From Tillus elongatus (taxonomy: Eukaryota; Arthropoda; Insecta; Coleoptera; Cleridae), in the NCBI GenBank assembly GCA_964006375.1, contig OZ023267.1, positions 26,224,739-26,288,738 on the forward strand: a stretch of DNA of 64,000 bases. The letters are read 5' to 3'. The translations under genes and the position numbers were made by a program. A model generated the notes under the pieces. The model saw only the letters and a program-made list of their open reading frames with translations. It ran no database searches and was not told the origin of the DNA. Positions 1-16,125 of this stretch are shown piece after piece; positions within the stretch are counted from its first letter, which is position 1; each line of letters opens with the position of its first letter.

Positions 1-477
1 ACCCATCACTAGTTATCAAACAAACATAAGTTGCAGAGGAAAAAGCAGAACCACGTGCTTTCTAACTGGTTCTAATCCATTTTAATGTTTATGTGAAACT
101 GCATAACAAAACAAACATAATGATAACGCATGTAAACCACTTAGCATGCTAATGTTTGCCTCATCAACTAGCTCAAACATTAGACATGTTTAGTGGCATG
201 TAAATATAAAAGTGCACTCTTATTGCATATACATACACCTACCATGTCAACTCAGCAAGCCTGCAGAGAAACACCTACATACTGACTCCTATGACTTATC
301 TCCAACATGTTCTCTGCTGTTCCGTGAAGGTTAAAGAACTTTTTAACAATTCCAACTATGAAATGTCACATTCGTTACAACATTACATTACTAGGTACCT
401 TTGCAGTAATATGCACAGACAACTAACTTTGTTGTAGGAGAAATATTATTTATTATGAAAGGAGTGTTTAAAAGAAA
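1..477. other. AT-rich non-coding DNA, nothing recognised
   Basis: No open reading frame of note, no repeat shared with the rest of the window and no structured RNA was seen here. Confidence 0.5.
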
Positions 478-589
478 GTCTGGATGCAGCAAATGCGTTA
501 TGGTAGCGAATTTTCGTAAAAATGTTTTTAATGGGAATTATGTGTTGTTTTTACAAGAAGGCCATTTGGTTGACAGTATAACCTATATA
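478..589 (+). repeat. R-family repeat, left part of a copy split by a transposon
   Basis: Begins with the recurring motif GCAGCAAATGCGTTATGGTA and runs to 'cctatata'. The same unit continues at 2494 ('tatatagtactaacaatgta'). An uninterrupted relative at 30557-30872 reads 'cctatatagtaaaaacaatg' across the join, so it serves as an empty-site paralogue for the transposon at 590-2493. Confidence 0.75.
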
Positions 590-2493
590 GGTTGGCGCAT
601 TGAAACCAAAACAGACCGATTTGCGTCCAGAGAATATTTTTTTAAGAAACGTTGAAACACGTCAATCCTAATATTGAGGGAGACATAAAACTCAACTTTG
701 TCACATCAACCCCTTAAGGGTGGTGATAACAACCCTTATATTTTAAATAGGGAACATGAGTCGAGTGTTACAGCACTTGAAAGCTCTTTGTTTTCTGAAT
801 TCAGCACACTAATTTTTTTGGAAGTTTTATCAACTCGTTCAAAAGTTATTCACAGTTGAAGATGCAAAAACGCATTTAACTCATTCCTTTAAGAAATGGG
901 CTGATAGTCAATGTTTTGTTGGTTTATAAACAAAAAATTGACTACCTGAACATTTCTTATCGGAATGAGAGAAATGCGGTTTATTATTTTAGTTTATCGG
1001 TCGGTTTGATACTTGATAGTACTACCGAAAATTAATTTTACAATGGTGTATTATATAGAAGAAGGAGTTAAAATAATTACTCATTTTTTCAAAAACGATG
1101 ACTGTGCCAACCGTACCGCAAATTTGTTTGATGAGAAAGATCCGAACAGACATGTTAAGAGAAAGTACATTTTGGAGTTAGTTGCAAAGTTTCGCAGAGT
1201 GGTTCAGTAGCCAACAAAAAACGTGATCCTAAGCGTGAATTTCCGGTTAGAAATGAGACTTCTGAGATTAAAGTTTTAGGACAAATTGCTGCAGATCCAA
1301 CTTTGAGCGCGAGAAAATTGGCCACTGTTTCAAACATCAAAAAAATAAATATTCAGCAAATTTATTATAAATTTCACCCGTATAAATTTCATCTTGTACA
1401 ACAACTGAATGAAGATGATTTTGATCGGCAGCTGGAGTTTTGTGAAGTTATGATTGCACGAATAGCTGATAAGGGAAACTTTCTGTTCAATATCTGTTTT
1501 TCAGACGAGTGTACGTTTTTATTAAACACCACAGTCAATCGTCATAATTGTCGTTATTGGGGAGATAATAATCCAAGTAATTTTCACGAAGTTCACACTC
1601 AAACTCCACAGAAATTGAATGTCTGGACTGGCATTTTTGGAGGCCGTTTAATCGGACCAATTTTTCTTGAAGGCAATAAGAGTGCGAAATGTATTTGTAG
1701 TTACTAGAAGATATCGTTTACTCTCTACTAATTAACATAGTTAAAAATGGTGATCGCTTTCAAGAAAATCAATTAGTGTTTCAACAAGACGGAGCTCCTC
1801 CATTTTTCACAACGTGTTAGGGAGTTTTTGAACAGAGAATTTCCAGAGCAATGGAATGGGCGTAAAGGTGCTATTGAGTGGCCCTCGAGATCACCGGATT
1901 TAACTCCTTTAGACTTATTTCTATGGGGCCATTTAAAGAGTAAAATTTTCGCAATAGAACCGGAATCTCTGGAAGAATTACGACGACGCATTGTTGAAGA
2001 ATGCCGTCTATTAACTGCACAGATGATCCAGAATGTCAGAGCTCGTTTTGAACAAAATGTGTACTTTTGTATGGAAGCTGGTGGTCAACAATTTGAACAC
2101 TTACTTAACTGAGTAAACATTTTTGAACGTTTGGTTTTGTTTTTTAGTTTTTTAACGAAACATTGACTAATTAGTGCATTTATTATCACACTCAATGAAA
2201 TACGTTTTTGCAACTCCAACTGTGAATAATTTTTAAACGAGTTGATAAAACTTCAAAAAAAATTGTGTGATGAATTCAGAAAAGAAAGAGCTTTCAAATG
2301 ATGTAACACTCGACTCATGTTCCATATTTAAAATATAAGGGTTGTTATCACCACCCTTAAGGGGTTGATGTGACAAAGTTGAGTTTTATGTCAAAACAGG
2401 TCCCCCTCAATATTAAAATTGACGTGTTTCAGCGTTTCTTAAAAAAATTTCTCTGGACGCAAAGCGGTCCGTTTCGTTTTCAGTGCGCCACCC
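590..2493 (+). mobile_element. DD41D Tc1/mariner-superfamily transposon, copy A1
   Basis: A 1904-bp element bounded by the inverted ends GG(G/T)TGGCGCATTG and CA(A/G)TGCGCCACCC. The inverted repeats extend about 300 bp inward (590 to about 890, and about 2195 to 2493). The target is TA: both flanks read TATATA, so the duplication is TA with possible slippage, or up to 6 bp. It is nested in a family-R repeat whose uninterrupted form is seen at 30.6 kb. It carries a broken transposase gene in the middle (1043-2112). Three further copies of the family lie at 16122, 55961 and about 62690. Confidence 0.88.
1043..2112 (+). pseudogene. broken DD41D transposase of copy A1
   Basis: The frame opens at ATG 1043 (MVYYIEEG...) with an N-terminal helix-turn-helix region like the one found in many insect mariner-type transposases (DUF4817-like). 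A 1-bp loss near 1197 ends the first frame at the stop at 1208-1210. The second frame covers the paired-like region and the first catalytic Asp (FSDECTF, about 1500). A further frameshift near 1690 separates the third block, which ends with EWPSRSPDLTPLDLFLWGH and a C-terminus close to FEHLLN. Using the less damaged copy at 56.4 kb, 41 residues separate the second Asp (QQDG) and the third Asp (TPSD), the D,D41D spacing known from rosa/Visitor-type elements. Several indels make this copy non-functional. Confidence 0.85.
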
Positions 2494-2640
2494 TATATAG
2501 TACTAACAATGTACCATATTTCATTAAAATAGCTCTCTTGTTTACAAAAGTACAAACATTTTCCGAAAATAAACTTTAAAAGTTCCAGAAAAACTGGTCA
2601 ATTTTCCGGGCCAACAAACTTCTTTAAGCTATTTACACAC
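2494..2640 (+). repeat. R-family repeat, right part of the split copy
   Basis: Continues the unit begun at 478. It matches the interior of the uninterrupted copies at 30680-30790 and, inverted, at 34980-35110 ('aacaatgtaccat', 'ccgaaaataaactttaaa'). Confidence 0.7.
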
Positions 2641-3099
2641 CTGACAAGATATAATTAATCAGCTTTAGGTCCAAAATTGAAAAAAATTATGAAAATTTCT
2701 TTTACAAACTTTCGCCATTTTTTTTTTTACATAAATTGCCTTCAATAATGTTAACCAAATTATTTATTCACAAATATTTGGCAACTTTTTTTTACAATAA
2801 CTTACTAAACATTTTTTATTCATTACCAACATATCACAAAAATCTTACAGAAAATGATTTCTACGGAAACACTAAAAACATTTCTGCGAAAACATTCCAA
2901 ATTCAGCCACTAGTTGAGTGTGTCTGTATACGGCAGCTCGAATTTTTCGACTAGTAATACAAACAAAAAGCTCTGTGAACGCGTCATTTCCATAGGGCTC
3001 CGCTATCTATTGATAAAAACACCGTATCACAATCTGTGATATGTGTTTGAAATATGTACCAAAAACGTGAAAAGTTGCAAAACAATTGAAATAACTCAA
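2641..3099. other. AT-rich non-coding DNA
   Basis: A short open frame at 2736-2954 has no recognisable motif and is low in complexity. I see nothing else in this stretch. Confidence 0.4.
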
Positions 3100-4110
3100 A
3101 AACGATTAACGATATCAATTTTTCTTCCTTACAAACATGCACTATAGATTGATGGAAATCACAAAAATGAAATAACATAAGGGCTGTTCTATTTAAAAAA
3201 TAAAGCGTGTATCACCACGACTTATGGGCCATCCTGTGATTGTCAAAATAGGTTTATAAGATGCAGCTCGAGACACCCTATAATTAACTCATATAATTTT
3301 GAATTAAAATTAAAATTCATATCTTGTATAATAACGGATATGTTGATCTTTACCGTAGAAATGCGTAACTCTCTATATGTGTCAACAGGCAAAAACTGAA
3401 ACTGGCCCCGTATATTATAGCTTTTAGGGGTTCTAGTTCGCGCTCACTTGAAGGAATCCTTTTAAAAAGTCGCGGTCTTCTTATTAACGATTTTTTTTCT
3501 CGAAAATCTGCTAAAATATAGACTATTAACCCATAAACTCTATAGCGGAAACTACTGGCGAAGCATCAGAAAAAGGGTCTATTGAAATGGATTTTCCGAA
3601 AATATTTTAGTAAAATGAAGGACAATGATGGTTGAAGCTGAAATTTAAGGCTTTGTGAAACACACTTATTAGGACATTTTTTCGACATAATCCGCATTTT
3701 ATTCAAATTTGTTGCCTGAAAATTGCAAATTTTGACGTTTCAAGTCGCGACTTTGACGTTTCAAGAAGAAACATAAAATTTTCAAAATATTTTGTCTGCT
3801 ACTTCTTGACCTTTTTGTGCCAAAACTTAACCGTTGTATGTAATATTCAATTGGTTTTGTTACCACAGAAAATATTTTGTTCTTGTGCTTTCCTTTGATC
3901 ACCAGTGGCAACCAATTTTTTTCTTAAAATGCCTATAACTTTTTTTTATAACGTATAGATCTGAGTTTCGGCACGTAGGGTCAGTTTGATAGTAGAAACG
4001 TTTGTGGGAAATTTGGTTGTCATAGCTTTGTTATTTTTGGAGATACAAAAATTTCCCGGAAGGAAACGCAAATTCTCCAGGAAAAGCTAGTCCAATTTTA
4101 CGAAAGATTC
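3100..4110 (-). repeat. R-family repeat, degenerate long copy
   Basis: Several modules shared with 22.1-23.4 kb and 30.5-32.0 kb occur in order: 'cttatgggccatcctgtgatt', 'gggtctattgaaatg', 'agtaaaatgaaggacaatga', paired 'ttttgacgttt' boxes, and a 'cctataacttttttt' block. It is more diverged than those copies and has no coding potential. Confidence 0.65.
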
Positions 4111-4640
4111 GCTAAAAGATAAAGTTTGCGCTTGTCATTACAAAAATGTTGTGTTTATGCAGTTATTTACGGTGGACCTATGTTAAGTATCGATAGTTTG
4201 TTTTGCAAATGTATATTTTCTAGGGTGGGTATTTCTAAGTGTTGAAATATTCTATGTATAAATTCCAACTTATGTCAAGACACATGACTATTTTAGCGTT
4301 AAATCATGCGTCGTGTTGTAAGATTTGCAAGCCTTTATACGGGAAGTTCGTTGTGTCCTTTATCGGCCAAATTTTTATATTTAGTTTATTTATGGACAAT
4401 TTTAACATTAGCATTATATTTTAGTCTTCACACGATGGAGACCCACCACATTATGCACGGCTAGTGTGAGAATAGTTAAAATTAAGCAATGTCTTTCCGT
4501 ATCAATAAATTGGTAGAATGGGTTGAATCGCTCAGGATGTCGCCTGATTTGACATCTCTTGATTTTTTTGTTACAGGGATATATGATATATGAATCACAT
4601 AGAAATCTAAATTTTGGTGTATAGTTTACTTTTTATATCG
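4111..4640. other. AT-rich non-coding DNA
   Basis: No gene, RNA or repeat boundary was recognised. The open frame at 4239-4424 looks like chance. Confidence 0.4.
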
Positions 4641-4838
4641 TAAACCTACCTACCAAATTTGGTTATCATACCTCTTTTTTTTAATAAGTTTTTTTTCCAA
4701 TGAAAACTCAAAATTTTTCCGGAAAACCTCGTCCAATTTTCCTGACTAACAAACTTATCCAAGACATTTACAAAAGGAAGGTACATGACAAATTTTATCA
4801 AAATCGGCGCATTATTTTTTGAGTTATCGGTGTGATAC

Positions 4839-5689
<851 letters not shown>

Positions 5690-5703
5690 CTGCCCCCCTC
5701 CTT
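5690..5703 (-). promoter_or_regulatory. polypurine tract (plus-strand primer)
   Basis: The minus strand reads AAGGAGGGGGGCAG directly before the 3' LTR. This is the expected place and composition for the purine-rich RNase H-resistant primer. It overlaps the pol stop codon at 5702-5704. Confidence 0.85.
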
Positions 5704-8700
5704 AAGACTGTTCGTCCCGAACAGTATTTACCGGCCGCCAACTTGGGGGTTCGTTGCCCCGATAGGGACTCAACCTCTCTATGTGAACAACTTTGGGTTT
5801 AGTTCTTGGAGACAGCTGGATTCTGTAGACTAGGTCGTTGATTTTCTTAGTCACCAAGTATGGCCCTTCCCATGGTTTCTGAAGTTTGGGACTGAGGCCC
5901 TTTCTCCTTGTTGGTTGGTACAGCCACACTGCATCACCTTCCTTGAATGTATGGGGTGTTGCTCTGCGATCCAAGCGCATCTTCATCCGGTCACTGCTTA
6001 AGAGGAGCCTATCTCTGACACATCTGTGTATAGTGCGCAGTTTTCCTTCTAGGTCGGCGACATACTCAGGTAACGTAGCTAGGTCCGCTATGTCCTCGTT
6101 CGGTGGTGGTCTCGTCATGTCGATTGGTAACCGCATCTCTCTGCCGGTCAACATCATGGATGGAGTGTAGCCGGTAGATTCATGCTGAGAGCTTCTGTAA
6201 GCTAGGAGGAACAGAGGTATCAACTTGTCCCAGGTTCTCTGATTCTCGTCGACAAACATAGCAAGATACTGATTGATGGTCCTGTTATGCCGTTCTACCA
6301 TGCCGTCTGATTGAGGGTGGAGTGGCGTTGTTCTCGTTTTCTTTATGCCTAGCAAGTCCATTAGGCTCTTCCAGACCTCTGATTCGAAATTCCGGCCCTG
6401 GTCGGTGTGAATCTCCAAGGGTACGCCATGCCGTGATATGACATTTTCCATCAGGGCTTCTGCTACGGTCGTTGCCTCTTGGTTGGGGATCGGCGCAACT
6501 TCAGGCCATTTCGAGAAGTAGTCCATCGCCACCATTATGTATCTGTTCCCAGACTCTGTGATGGGAAAAGGTCCTGCCATGTCTACGGCAACTCTCTCCC
6601 ACGGTGTACCTGAGATGTACTGCATCATTTTTCCTCTGGATCGGGTCTTTGGTCCTTTCTTTGAAGCACATTGGTCACACCTTTTGCACCATTCTTCCAC
6701 GCTTCTTCGGCAGTTTATCCAATAGAAGCGGTCTCTCACTCTGGCAAGAGTCCTGTTGACCCCAAAGTGGCCTCCACTTCTACTATTGTGTAGCTCTTGA
6801 AGAACACTGCTTATGCACTCACTTGGCACGACGGTCTGGTATATACAGTCTCTACCATCGGCAGTTTCCCATTTTCGAGTGATCATGTCATTCTTTAGAC
6901 ACAATGAGTCCCATTGTAGCCAGTATCCTTTAACCTCCGCCCCAAACCGGGACACATCGTGCCACTCAGGTCTTTTCCCCTTTTGTAGCCATTCTCTAAT
7001 ATTTTTCAAGTCTGGATCTGTCTTCTGTGCGTCTCTGATGTATTCAAGATTTACGTCTAGATCGGTGTTATTCTTCTGTCCTGCCACCAGTTGTTTGATC
7101 TGATGAGTTACTTTGTCGATCTCTTTGTTCTCTTGTCGCTCGCAAAATTTACATTCATGCACTGAACATGGTCTTCTCGACAGGCTGTCTGCATTGGCGT
7201 GACTTCTTCCTCTTCGATGTTCAATCCGGAAGTCGTAGCTCTGCAGTTTCTCTATCCATCGTGCTATCTGTCCTTCAGGATTTCTAAAGTTCAGAAGCCA
7301 TTGCAGAGCAGAGTGATCTGACCTCACGCGGAATGTTCTTCCGTACAGGAAGCTGTGGAAATGTTCGATGGATCTTACAACTGCCAGCAGTTCTTTCCGG
7401 GTTACACAGTAATTTTTTTCTGCTTTTCCGAACGTTTTGCTGAAGTAGCCTATCACAACTTCTTCTCCGGCTTGGAGCTGCGAGAGTACTGCCCCAATGC
7501 CATACTGGGAAGCATCAGTGTCCAGTATGAACAGTCCTTCGTTCTGAGGATAAGCCAGTATAGGAGCAGTGAGAAGACGATGTTTGAGTTCTCTAAAAGA
7601 CTCTTGGCAATCTGGTGACCAGATGAACTCGACCTTATTTTCAGTCAGGCTATGCAGAGGTTTCGCAATGCTGCTGAAGTACTTCACAAAGCGTCGGTAG
7701 TAGCTGCAAAGTCCCAGAAAACTTCTGACCTCATGTTTGTTCCTCGGCACAGGCCAGTCTCTTACTGCCTTTATTTTCTCTGGATCAGTTTCTATCCCTT
7801 TCTCAGAAACGACATGTCCGAGGAAACTCACTCTCTTCTGGAAGAGGACGCATTTCTTGGGATTAAGTTGCAGATTGGCACCTCTCAGCCTGGAGAAAAC
7901 TTGCTTCAGATTCGACAGGTGTTCATCGAAAGTCCTTCCAATCACCATGACATCATCGAGATACACCAGGCATGTTTCCCATGTCAGTCCTCTCAGCACT
8001 AACTCCATTAGTCGCTCGAAGGTGGCAGGTGCATTACATAAGCCGAATGGCATGACCTTGAATTGGTACAACCCATTCCCGGTTGAAAAAGCAGTCTTCT
8101 CCTTATCGTCTTTATGGAGTTCTACTTGCCAGTAGCCACTTTTCAGGTCTAATGTAGAGAACCACTTTGATCCGGCCAAAGTGTTCAAAGTGTCGTCGAT
8201 CCGGGGCAGGGGATAACTGTCTTTCTTGGTGACATCATTCAGCTTCCTATAGTCCACGCAAAATCTCATAGTGCCGTCTTTCTTGGTGACCAAAACTACT
8301 GGGGACGACCAAGGACTATTAGATTCCTCGATCACACCATCTTCCAGCATTTCGTTAACCATCGCCTTGATTTCTGATTGCTTGGCAAAAGGCAGTCTTC
8401 TCGGCGGCTGTCTAATTGGTCTTGCGTCGCCAGTATTAATTCTGTGTTGCACTAGACTCGTACGACCTGTGATTTTATCTTGAGCGAAAATATCGGCCTC
8501 CTCCAATACGAACTTCACTGCCATCTCCATCTCCATATTGTTCAATTGGCCCCATGAATTCTTGAACCGCTCTACTAATTCTACTGGCAGTCTTCTGTCT
8601 AATGCAGTGGGTGTCACGTTTTTGGACAACGTCACTCGGTCAATGGGTTCGCAAGTGGCGATAACCTCACCTTTCTTCAATGTGACCCTGTTAGTTTGCA

Positions 8701-9358
8701 CGTTAGCCACTCTTATGGGTATTGTCCTCTTCGGGTCTACTAAGCATCGTGCGACGAGGGCACCATCATGTCTATCTTTTAGGGGCTCCGCTATGAGAGC
8801 AGACATACCATCAAGTTTCTTCTCTAGCCTGGCTCTGACAATCTTCTCACTGTTACCAGGAATCCGTGTATCCTCGTCGACAATAAGTCTCACCCTGAGA
8901 TTAGCTTCGCCTGCTGTTGGAGATAAATACAACTCTTCGTTGCCGATTCTCAAAATCTTATTTTGGAAGTCCACTGAAAAGACATCAAACTCTTCCATTA
9001 TATCCAAGCCCAGAATAAATTCGTCGACGATTTCTGCGACGACAGCCTTGGCCTGCAGCTCAGTACTGCCCAGCTTAATGTAAACAATGGCCTCTCCATG
9101 CACGGGTATCCTATCTCCTTTCGCTGTCTCCAACACAGGCTGTTTGTTGGTCGTGAGTGCCGGCATGTTTGGCAACATGTCTGGACGTACAACGGATCTA
9201 GTGGCACCAGTATCGATGGTGAAACTGCATTGTCTTCCGTCCATGCTGCCAGGTATAACGAGGCTCTCGTGGTAGCGTCGGATAGTGGAGACCTTTACTT
9301 TGGGGCCTTGGGACTCGCACGCCAGCTGCCGCCCCCTTACACTGGCGTCAGGTCGTTT
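5702..9358 (-). CDS. pol: Gypsy Pol polyprotein: protease, reverse transcriptase, RNase H, integrase
   Basis: Made as a Gag-Pol fusion by -1 frameshifting at 9355-9361. The -1 frame is open from about 9370, and the first Met is at 9244 (1180 residues from there). Residues counted from that Met: aspartic protease DTGA at 11-14; reverse transcriptase with the LDLKSGYWQ Asp at 366 and YLDD at 428-431; RNase H with Asp 577, Glu 618 and Asp 643; integrase zinc region with His 819/826 and Cys 856/859; catalytic Asp 888, Asp 948 and Glu 984, giving D,D(35)E; and a C-terminal GPY/F-like module near 1100-1145 (WEGPYLV). The full frame is uninterrupted and ends in the polypurine tract. It copies element RNA into DNA inside a Gag particle and integrates it. 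No envelope frame follows. Confidence 0.97.
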   Translation of the reverse strand, partial: KRPDASVRGRQLACESQGPKVKVSTIRRYHESLVIPGSMDGRQCSFTIDTGATRSVVRPDMLPNMPALTTNKQPVLETAKGDRIPVHGEAIVYIKLGSTELQAKAVVAEIVDEFILGLDIMEEFDVFSVDFQNKILRIGNEELYLSPTAGEANLRVRLIVDEDTRIPGNSEKIVRARLEKKLDGMSALIAEPLKDRHDGALVARCLVDPKRTIPIRVANVQTNRVTLKKGEVIATCEPIDRVTLSKNVTPTALDRRLPVELVERFKNSWGQLNNMEMEMAVKFVLEEADIFAQDKITGRTSLVQHRINTGDARPIRQPPRRLPFAKQSEIKAMVNEMLEDGVIEESNSPWSSPVVLVTKKDGTMRFCVDYRKLNDVTKKDSYPLPRIDDTLNTLAGSKWFSTLDLKSGYWQVELHKDDKEKTAFSTGNGLYQFKVMPFGLCNAPATFERLMELVLRGLTWETCLVYLDDVMVIGRTFDEHLSNLKQVFSRLRGANLQLNPKKCVLFQKRVSFLGHVVSEKGIETDPEKIKAVRDWPVPRNKHEVRSFLGLCSYYRRFVKYFSSIAKPLHSLTENKVEFIWSPDCQESFRELKHRLLTAPILAYPQNEGLFILDTDASQYGIGAVLSQLQAGEEVVIGYFSKTFGKAEKNYCVTRKELLAVVRSIEHFHSFLYGRTFRVRSDHSALQWLLNFRNPEGQIARWIEKLQSYDFRIEHRRGRSHANADSLSRRPCSVHECKFCERQENKEIDKVTHQIKQLVAGQKNNTDLDVNLEYIRDAQKTDPDLKNIREWLQKGKRPEWHDVSRFGAEVKGYWLQWDSLCLKNDMITRKWETADGRDCIYQTVVPSECISSVLQELHNSRSGGHFGVNRTLARVRDRFYWINCRRSVEEWCKRCDQCASKKGPKTRSRGKMMQYISGTPWERVAVDMAGPFPITESGNRYIMVAMDYFSKWPEVAPIPNQEATTVAEALMENVISRHGVPLEIHTDQGRNFESEVWKSLMDLLGIKKTRTTPLHPQSDGMVERHNRTINQYLAMFVDENQRTWDKLIPLFLLAYRSSQHESTGYTPSMMLTGREMRLPIDMTRPPPNEDIADLATLPEYVADLEGKLRTIHRCVRDRLLLSSDRMKMRLDRRATPHTFKEGDAVWLYQPTRRKGLSPKLQKPWEGPYLVTKKINDLVYRIQLSPRTKPKVVHIERLSPYRGNEPPSWRPVNTVRDEQS

Positions 9359-9361
9359 CCC
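9319..9361 (-). promoter_or_regulatory. -1 programmed ribosomal frameshift signal (slippery heptamer plus stem)
   Basis: The minus strand has GGGAAAC at 9361-9355. In the gag frame it is read G GGA AAC, the canonical X XXY YYZ phase; after a -1 slip it is read GGG AAA, which is exactly the pol frame. Six nucleotides downstream a 7-bp stem can form: ACGCCAG (9348-9342) with CTGGCGT (9325-9319), with a G-rich 16-nt loop. Gag stops at 9337-9339 within this loop. Confidence 0.9.
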
Positions 9362-10917
9362 TGACGCCGCTCACTGTTGGTGTATTCTTGTCTTCTGCGA
9401 GCCACCTGTTGGGTTTGTGAGCACTGTCTACTTATGTGCCCTTTCCTACCACACTTGTAACATTCTATGTCTGACCAATCTGCTTTCGTTTTACGTGCTC
9501 CGACCGTTGCAGTGAGCTTGCTTATGGCTTCCTTTATAAACTTTATTTCTTGCCTAAGTTCCCCAGTCGTGTCTGAAAGGTCCTCTTTCTCCTTCACTTC
9601 GCGCAGCCTGTTGCGGCGAGGTTGAGATGCATTCTTCGCTGCTTCAAATTCCAAGCCATAAATTACGCAGTCCGTAAGTGTTTTGAACCTTCCGAGCCTT
9701 AAAGCTTGTTGCATTTCATTATCAAGTACCCCATCGATGAAGGTCTGGACGGTTATCTGGTTGACAAATTCTTCTGGGGCTTGGGGATATGCCAGTCGCA
9801 CAAGTTTCTCCACTTCGGCACTAAATTCTTGCAGCGTCTCATTTGGCTTCTGGACCCTTGACTTTAGTTGTGTCTGGTAGACCTGGCTCATGTACTTGTT
9901 ACCATATCTCAAATCTAGGGCCTGTATCACTGTTAAGTAGTTTTGCTGTTTCGACTCCGGGATGTTCTGGAGGATCTCTAGGGCTTTACCTCTAAGCGAG
10001 AGAATTAGAGCAGTTGCTGCCTGTTGTTCGCTCCACCCATTGCTGAGAGCTGCCGCCTCAAACTGCCTCCTGTACATGGGCCACGATGTTTCTCCGTCAA
10101 AAGTCGGCGGCTTCAAGGTTCCATGAGGCTGCTGCACGATTGGTATACCTTCTTCCGGACGATTTTGAACTGGGGACATTCCAGTAACTCCTCTTGGTTG
10201 AGTTCTGTCAGTCTGGCCCATCACCTGCTCTGTCAGTTCTCTATGTCTGACTTCTGTGCCTTTCATCATCATCTTCATTTGTTCTTTCAACCCCTCCACT
10301 TCTTCCCATCGTTTGTTCCAATCCTTTACATTTTCTGTTACATTTTCTACTTTACTGTTCACATTTTCTATTTGTTCGTTGATCAGTTCAATTTCCTCTT
10401 TTACATCGACTCTCATATTGTGAAACATACTTCGGAGGTCTTCTTTGTCTTCTAGTCGTCGTTTTTCGTCTTCTTCGCGTTGCTTCTTGAGTTCTTCTTT
10501 ATCTTCAAGACGCCTCTGTTCCTCCTCTTGTCGTCTTCTCTCGTCTTCTTCGCGCCGTCTTCTTTCATCTTCTTGTCGCCGTTGTTCGTCTTCTTCGCGT
10601 TGCCTCTTGAGGTCTTCTTTATCTTCTTGCCGCCGTCGTTCCTCTTCTTCGCGCCGTCTTCTTTCTTCTTCTTGTCGTCGTTGTTCGTCTTCTTTGCGTC
10701 GTCTTCTTTCATCTTCTTGTCGCCGTTGTTCGTCTTCTTCGCGTTGCCTCTTGAGGTCTTCTTTATCTTCTTGCCGCCGTCGTTCGTCTTCTTCGCGCCG
10801 TCTTCTTTCTTCTTCTTGTCGTCGTTGTTCGTCTTCTTCGCGTTGCTTTTTTAGTAAGTCCATCAACTCTTTGATTTCAGCCATCTTGTCGTAGTCAGTC
10901 GATCTGGTGTTTACCAT
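9337..10917 (-). CDS. gag: Gypsy Gag with long charged coiled coil and one zinc knuckle
   Basis: 526 residues from Met at 10917. Residues about 15-165 are an Arg/Glu/Gln/Asp-rich region of REEDEQRRQ-type repeats, predicted to be a long coiled coil. A retrotransposon Gag capsid-like region (about 270-430, with WPMYRRQFE and LRGKALEIL) follows. A CCHC knuckle CYKCGRKGHISRQC sits at 486-499, the usual nucleic-acid-binding tail. It forms the particle that packages element RNA. The leader between the primer site and this Met is only about 43 nt. The -1 shift site lies near the end of the gag frame, five codons before its stop. The coiled-coil DNA contains a near-perfect internal repeat of about 153 bp. 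The antisense Ser/Arg-rich frames over it are shadows. Confidence 0.95.
   Translation of the reverse strand: MVNTRSTDYDKMAEIKELMDLLKKQREEDEQRRQEEERRRREEDERRRQEDKEDLKRQREEDEQRRQEDERRRRKEDEQRRQEEERRRREEEERRRQEDKEDLKRQREEDEQRRQEDERRRREEDERRRQEEEQRRLEDKEELKKQREEDEKRRLEDKEDLRSMFHNMRVDVKEEIELINEQIENVNSKVENVTENVKDWNKRWEEVEGLKEQMKMMMKGTEVRHRELTEQVMGQTDRTQPRGVTGMSPVQNRPEEGIPIVQQPHGTLKPPTFDGETSWPMYRRQFEAAALSNGWSEQQAATALILSLRGKALEILQNIPESKQQNYLTVIQALDLRYGNKYMSQVYQTQLKSRVQKPNETLQEFSAEVEKLVRLAYPQAPEEFVNQITVQTFIDGVLDNEMQQALRLGRFKTLTDCVIYGLEFEAAKNASQPRRNRLREVKEKEDLSDTTGELRQEIKFIKEAISKLTATVGARKTKADWSDIECYKCGRKGHISRQCSQTQQVARRRQEYTNSERRQGNDLTPV
10570..10850 (-). repeat. in-frame tandem repeat in the gag coiled coil
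   Basis: A block of about 153 bp (51 codons) starting near 10571 recurs near 10724 with few differences, and shorter subrepeats surround it. The period is a multiple of three, so expansion or contraction keeps the frame. Confidence 0.75.
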
Positions 10918-10960
10918 TTACAGCTAGCTTGCTTGTTCACTTCTTCACTCACTTATCCCA

Positions 10961-10974
10961 CACTTCTGACACCA
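10961..10974 (-). promoter_or_regulatory. primer binding site, tRNA-Leu type
   Basis: The minus strand reads TGGTGTCAGAAGTG three bases after the 5' LTR. This complements the 3' end (...CACTTCTGACACCA) that I know from eukaryotic tRNA-Leu. The tRNA identity rests on memory of the family; the position and CCA complement are seen directly. Confidence 0.75.
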
Positions 10975-10977
10975 AAT

Positions 10978-16125
<5,148 letters not shown>

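Noticed and set aside
8538..9083. 181-codon plus-strand frame within pol
   Set aside because: Antisense shadow of the protease region; no domain recognised.
10445..10894. Ser/Arg-rich frame on the plus strand and Lys-rich frames over the gag coiled coil
   Set aside because: Antisense and out-of-frame shadows of the gag repeat region; the minus-strand frame has the capsid-like region, zinc knuckle and frameshift context.
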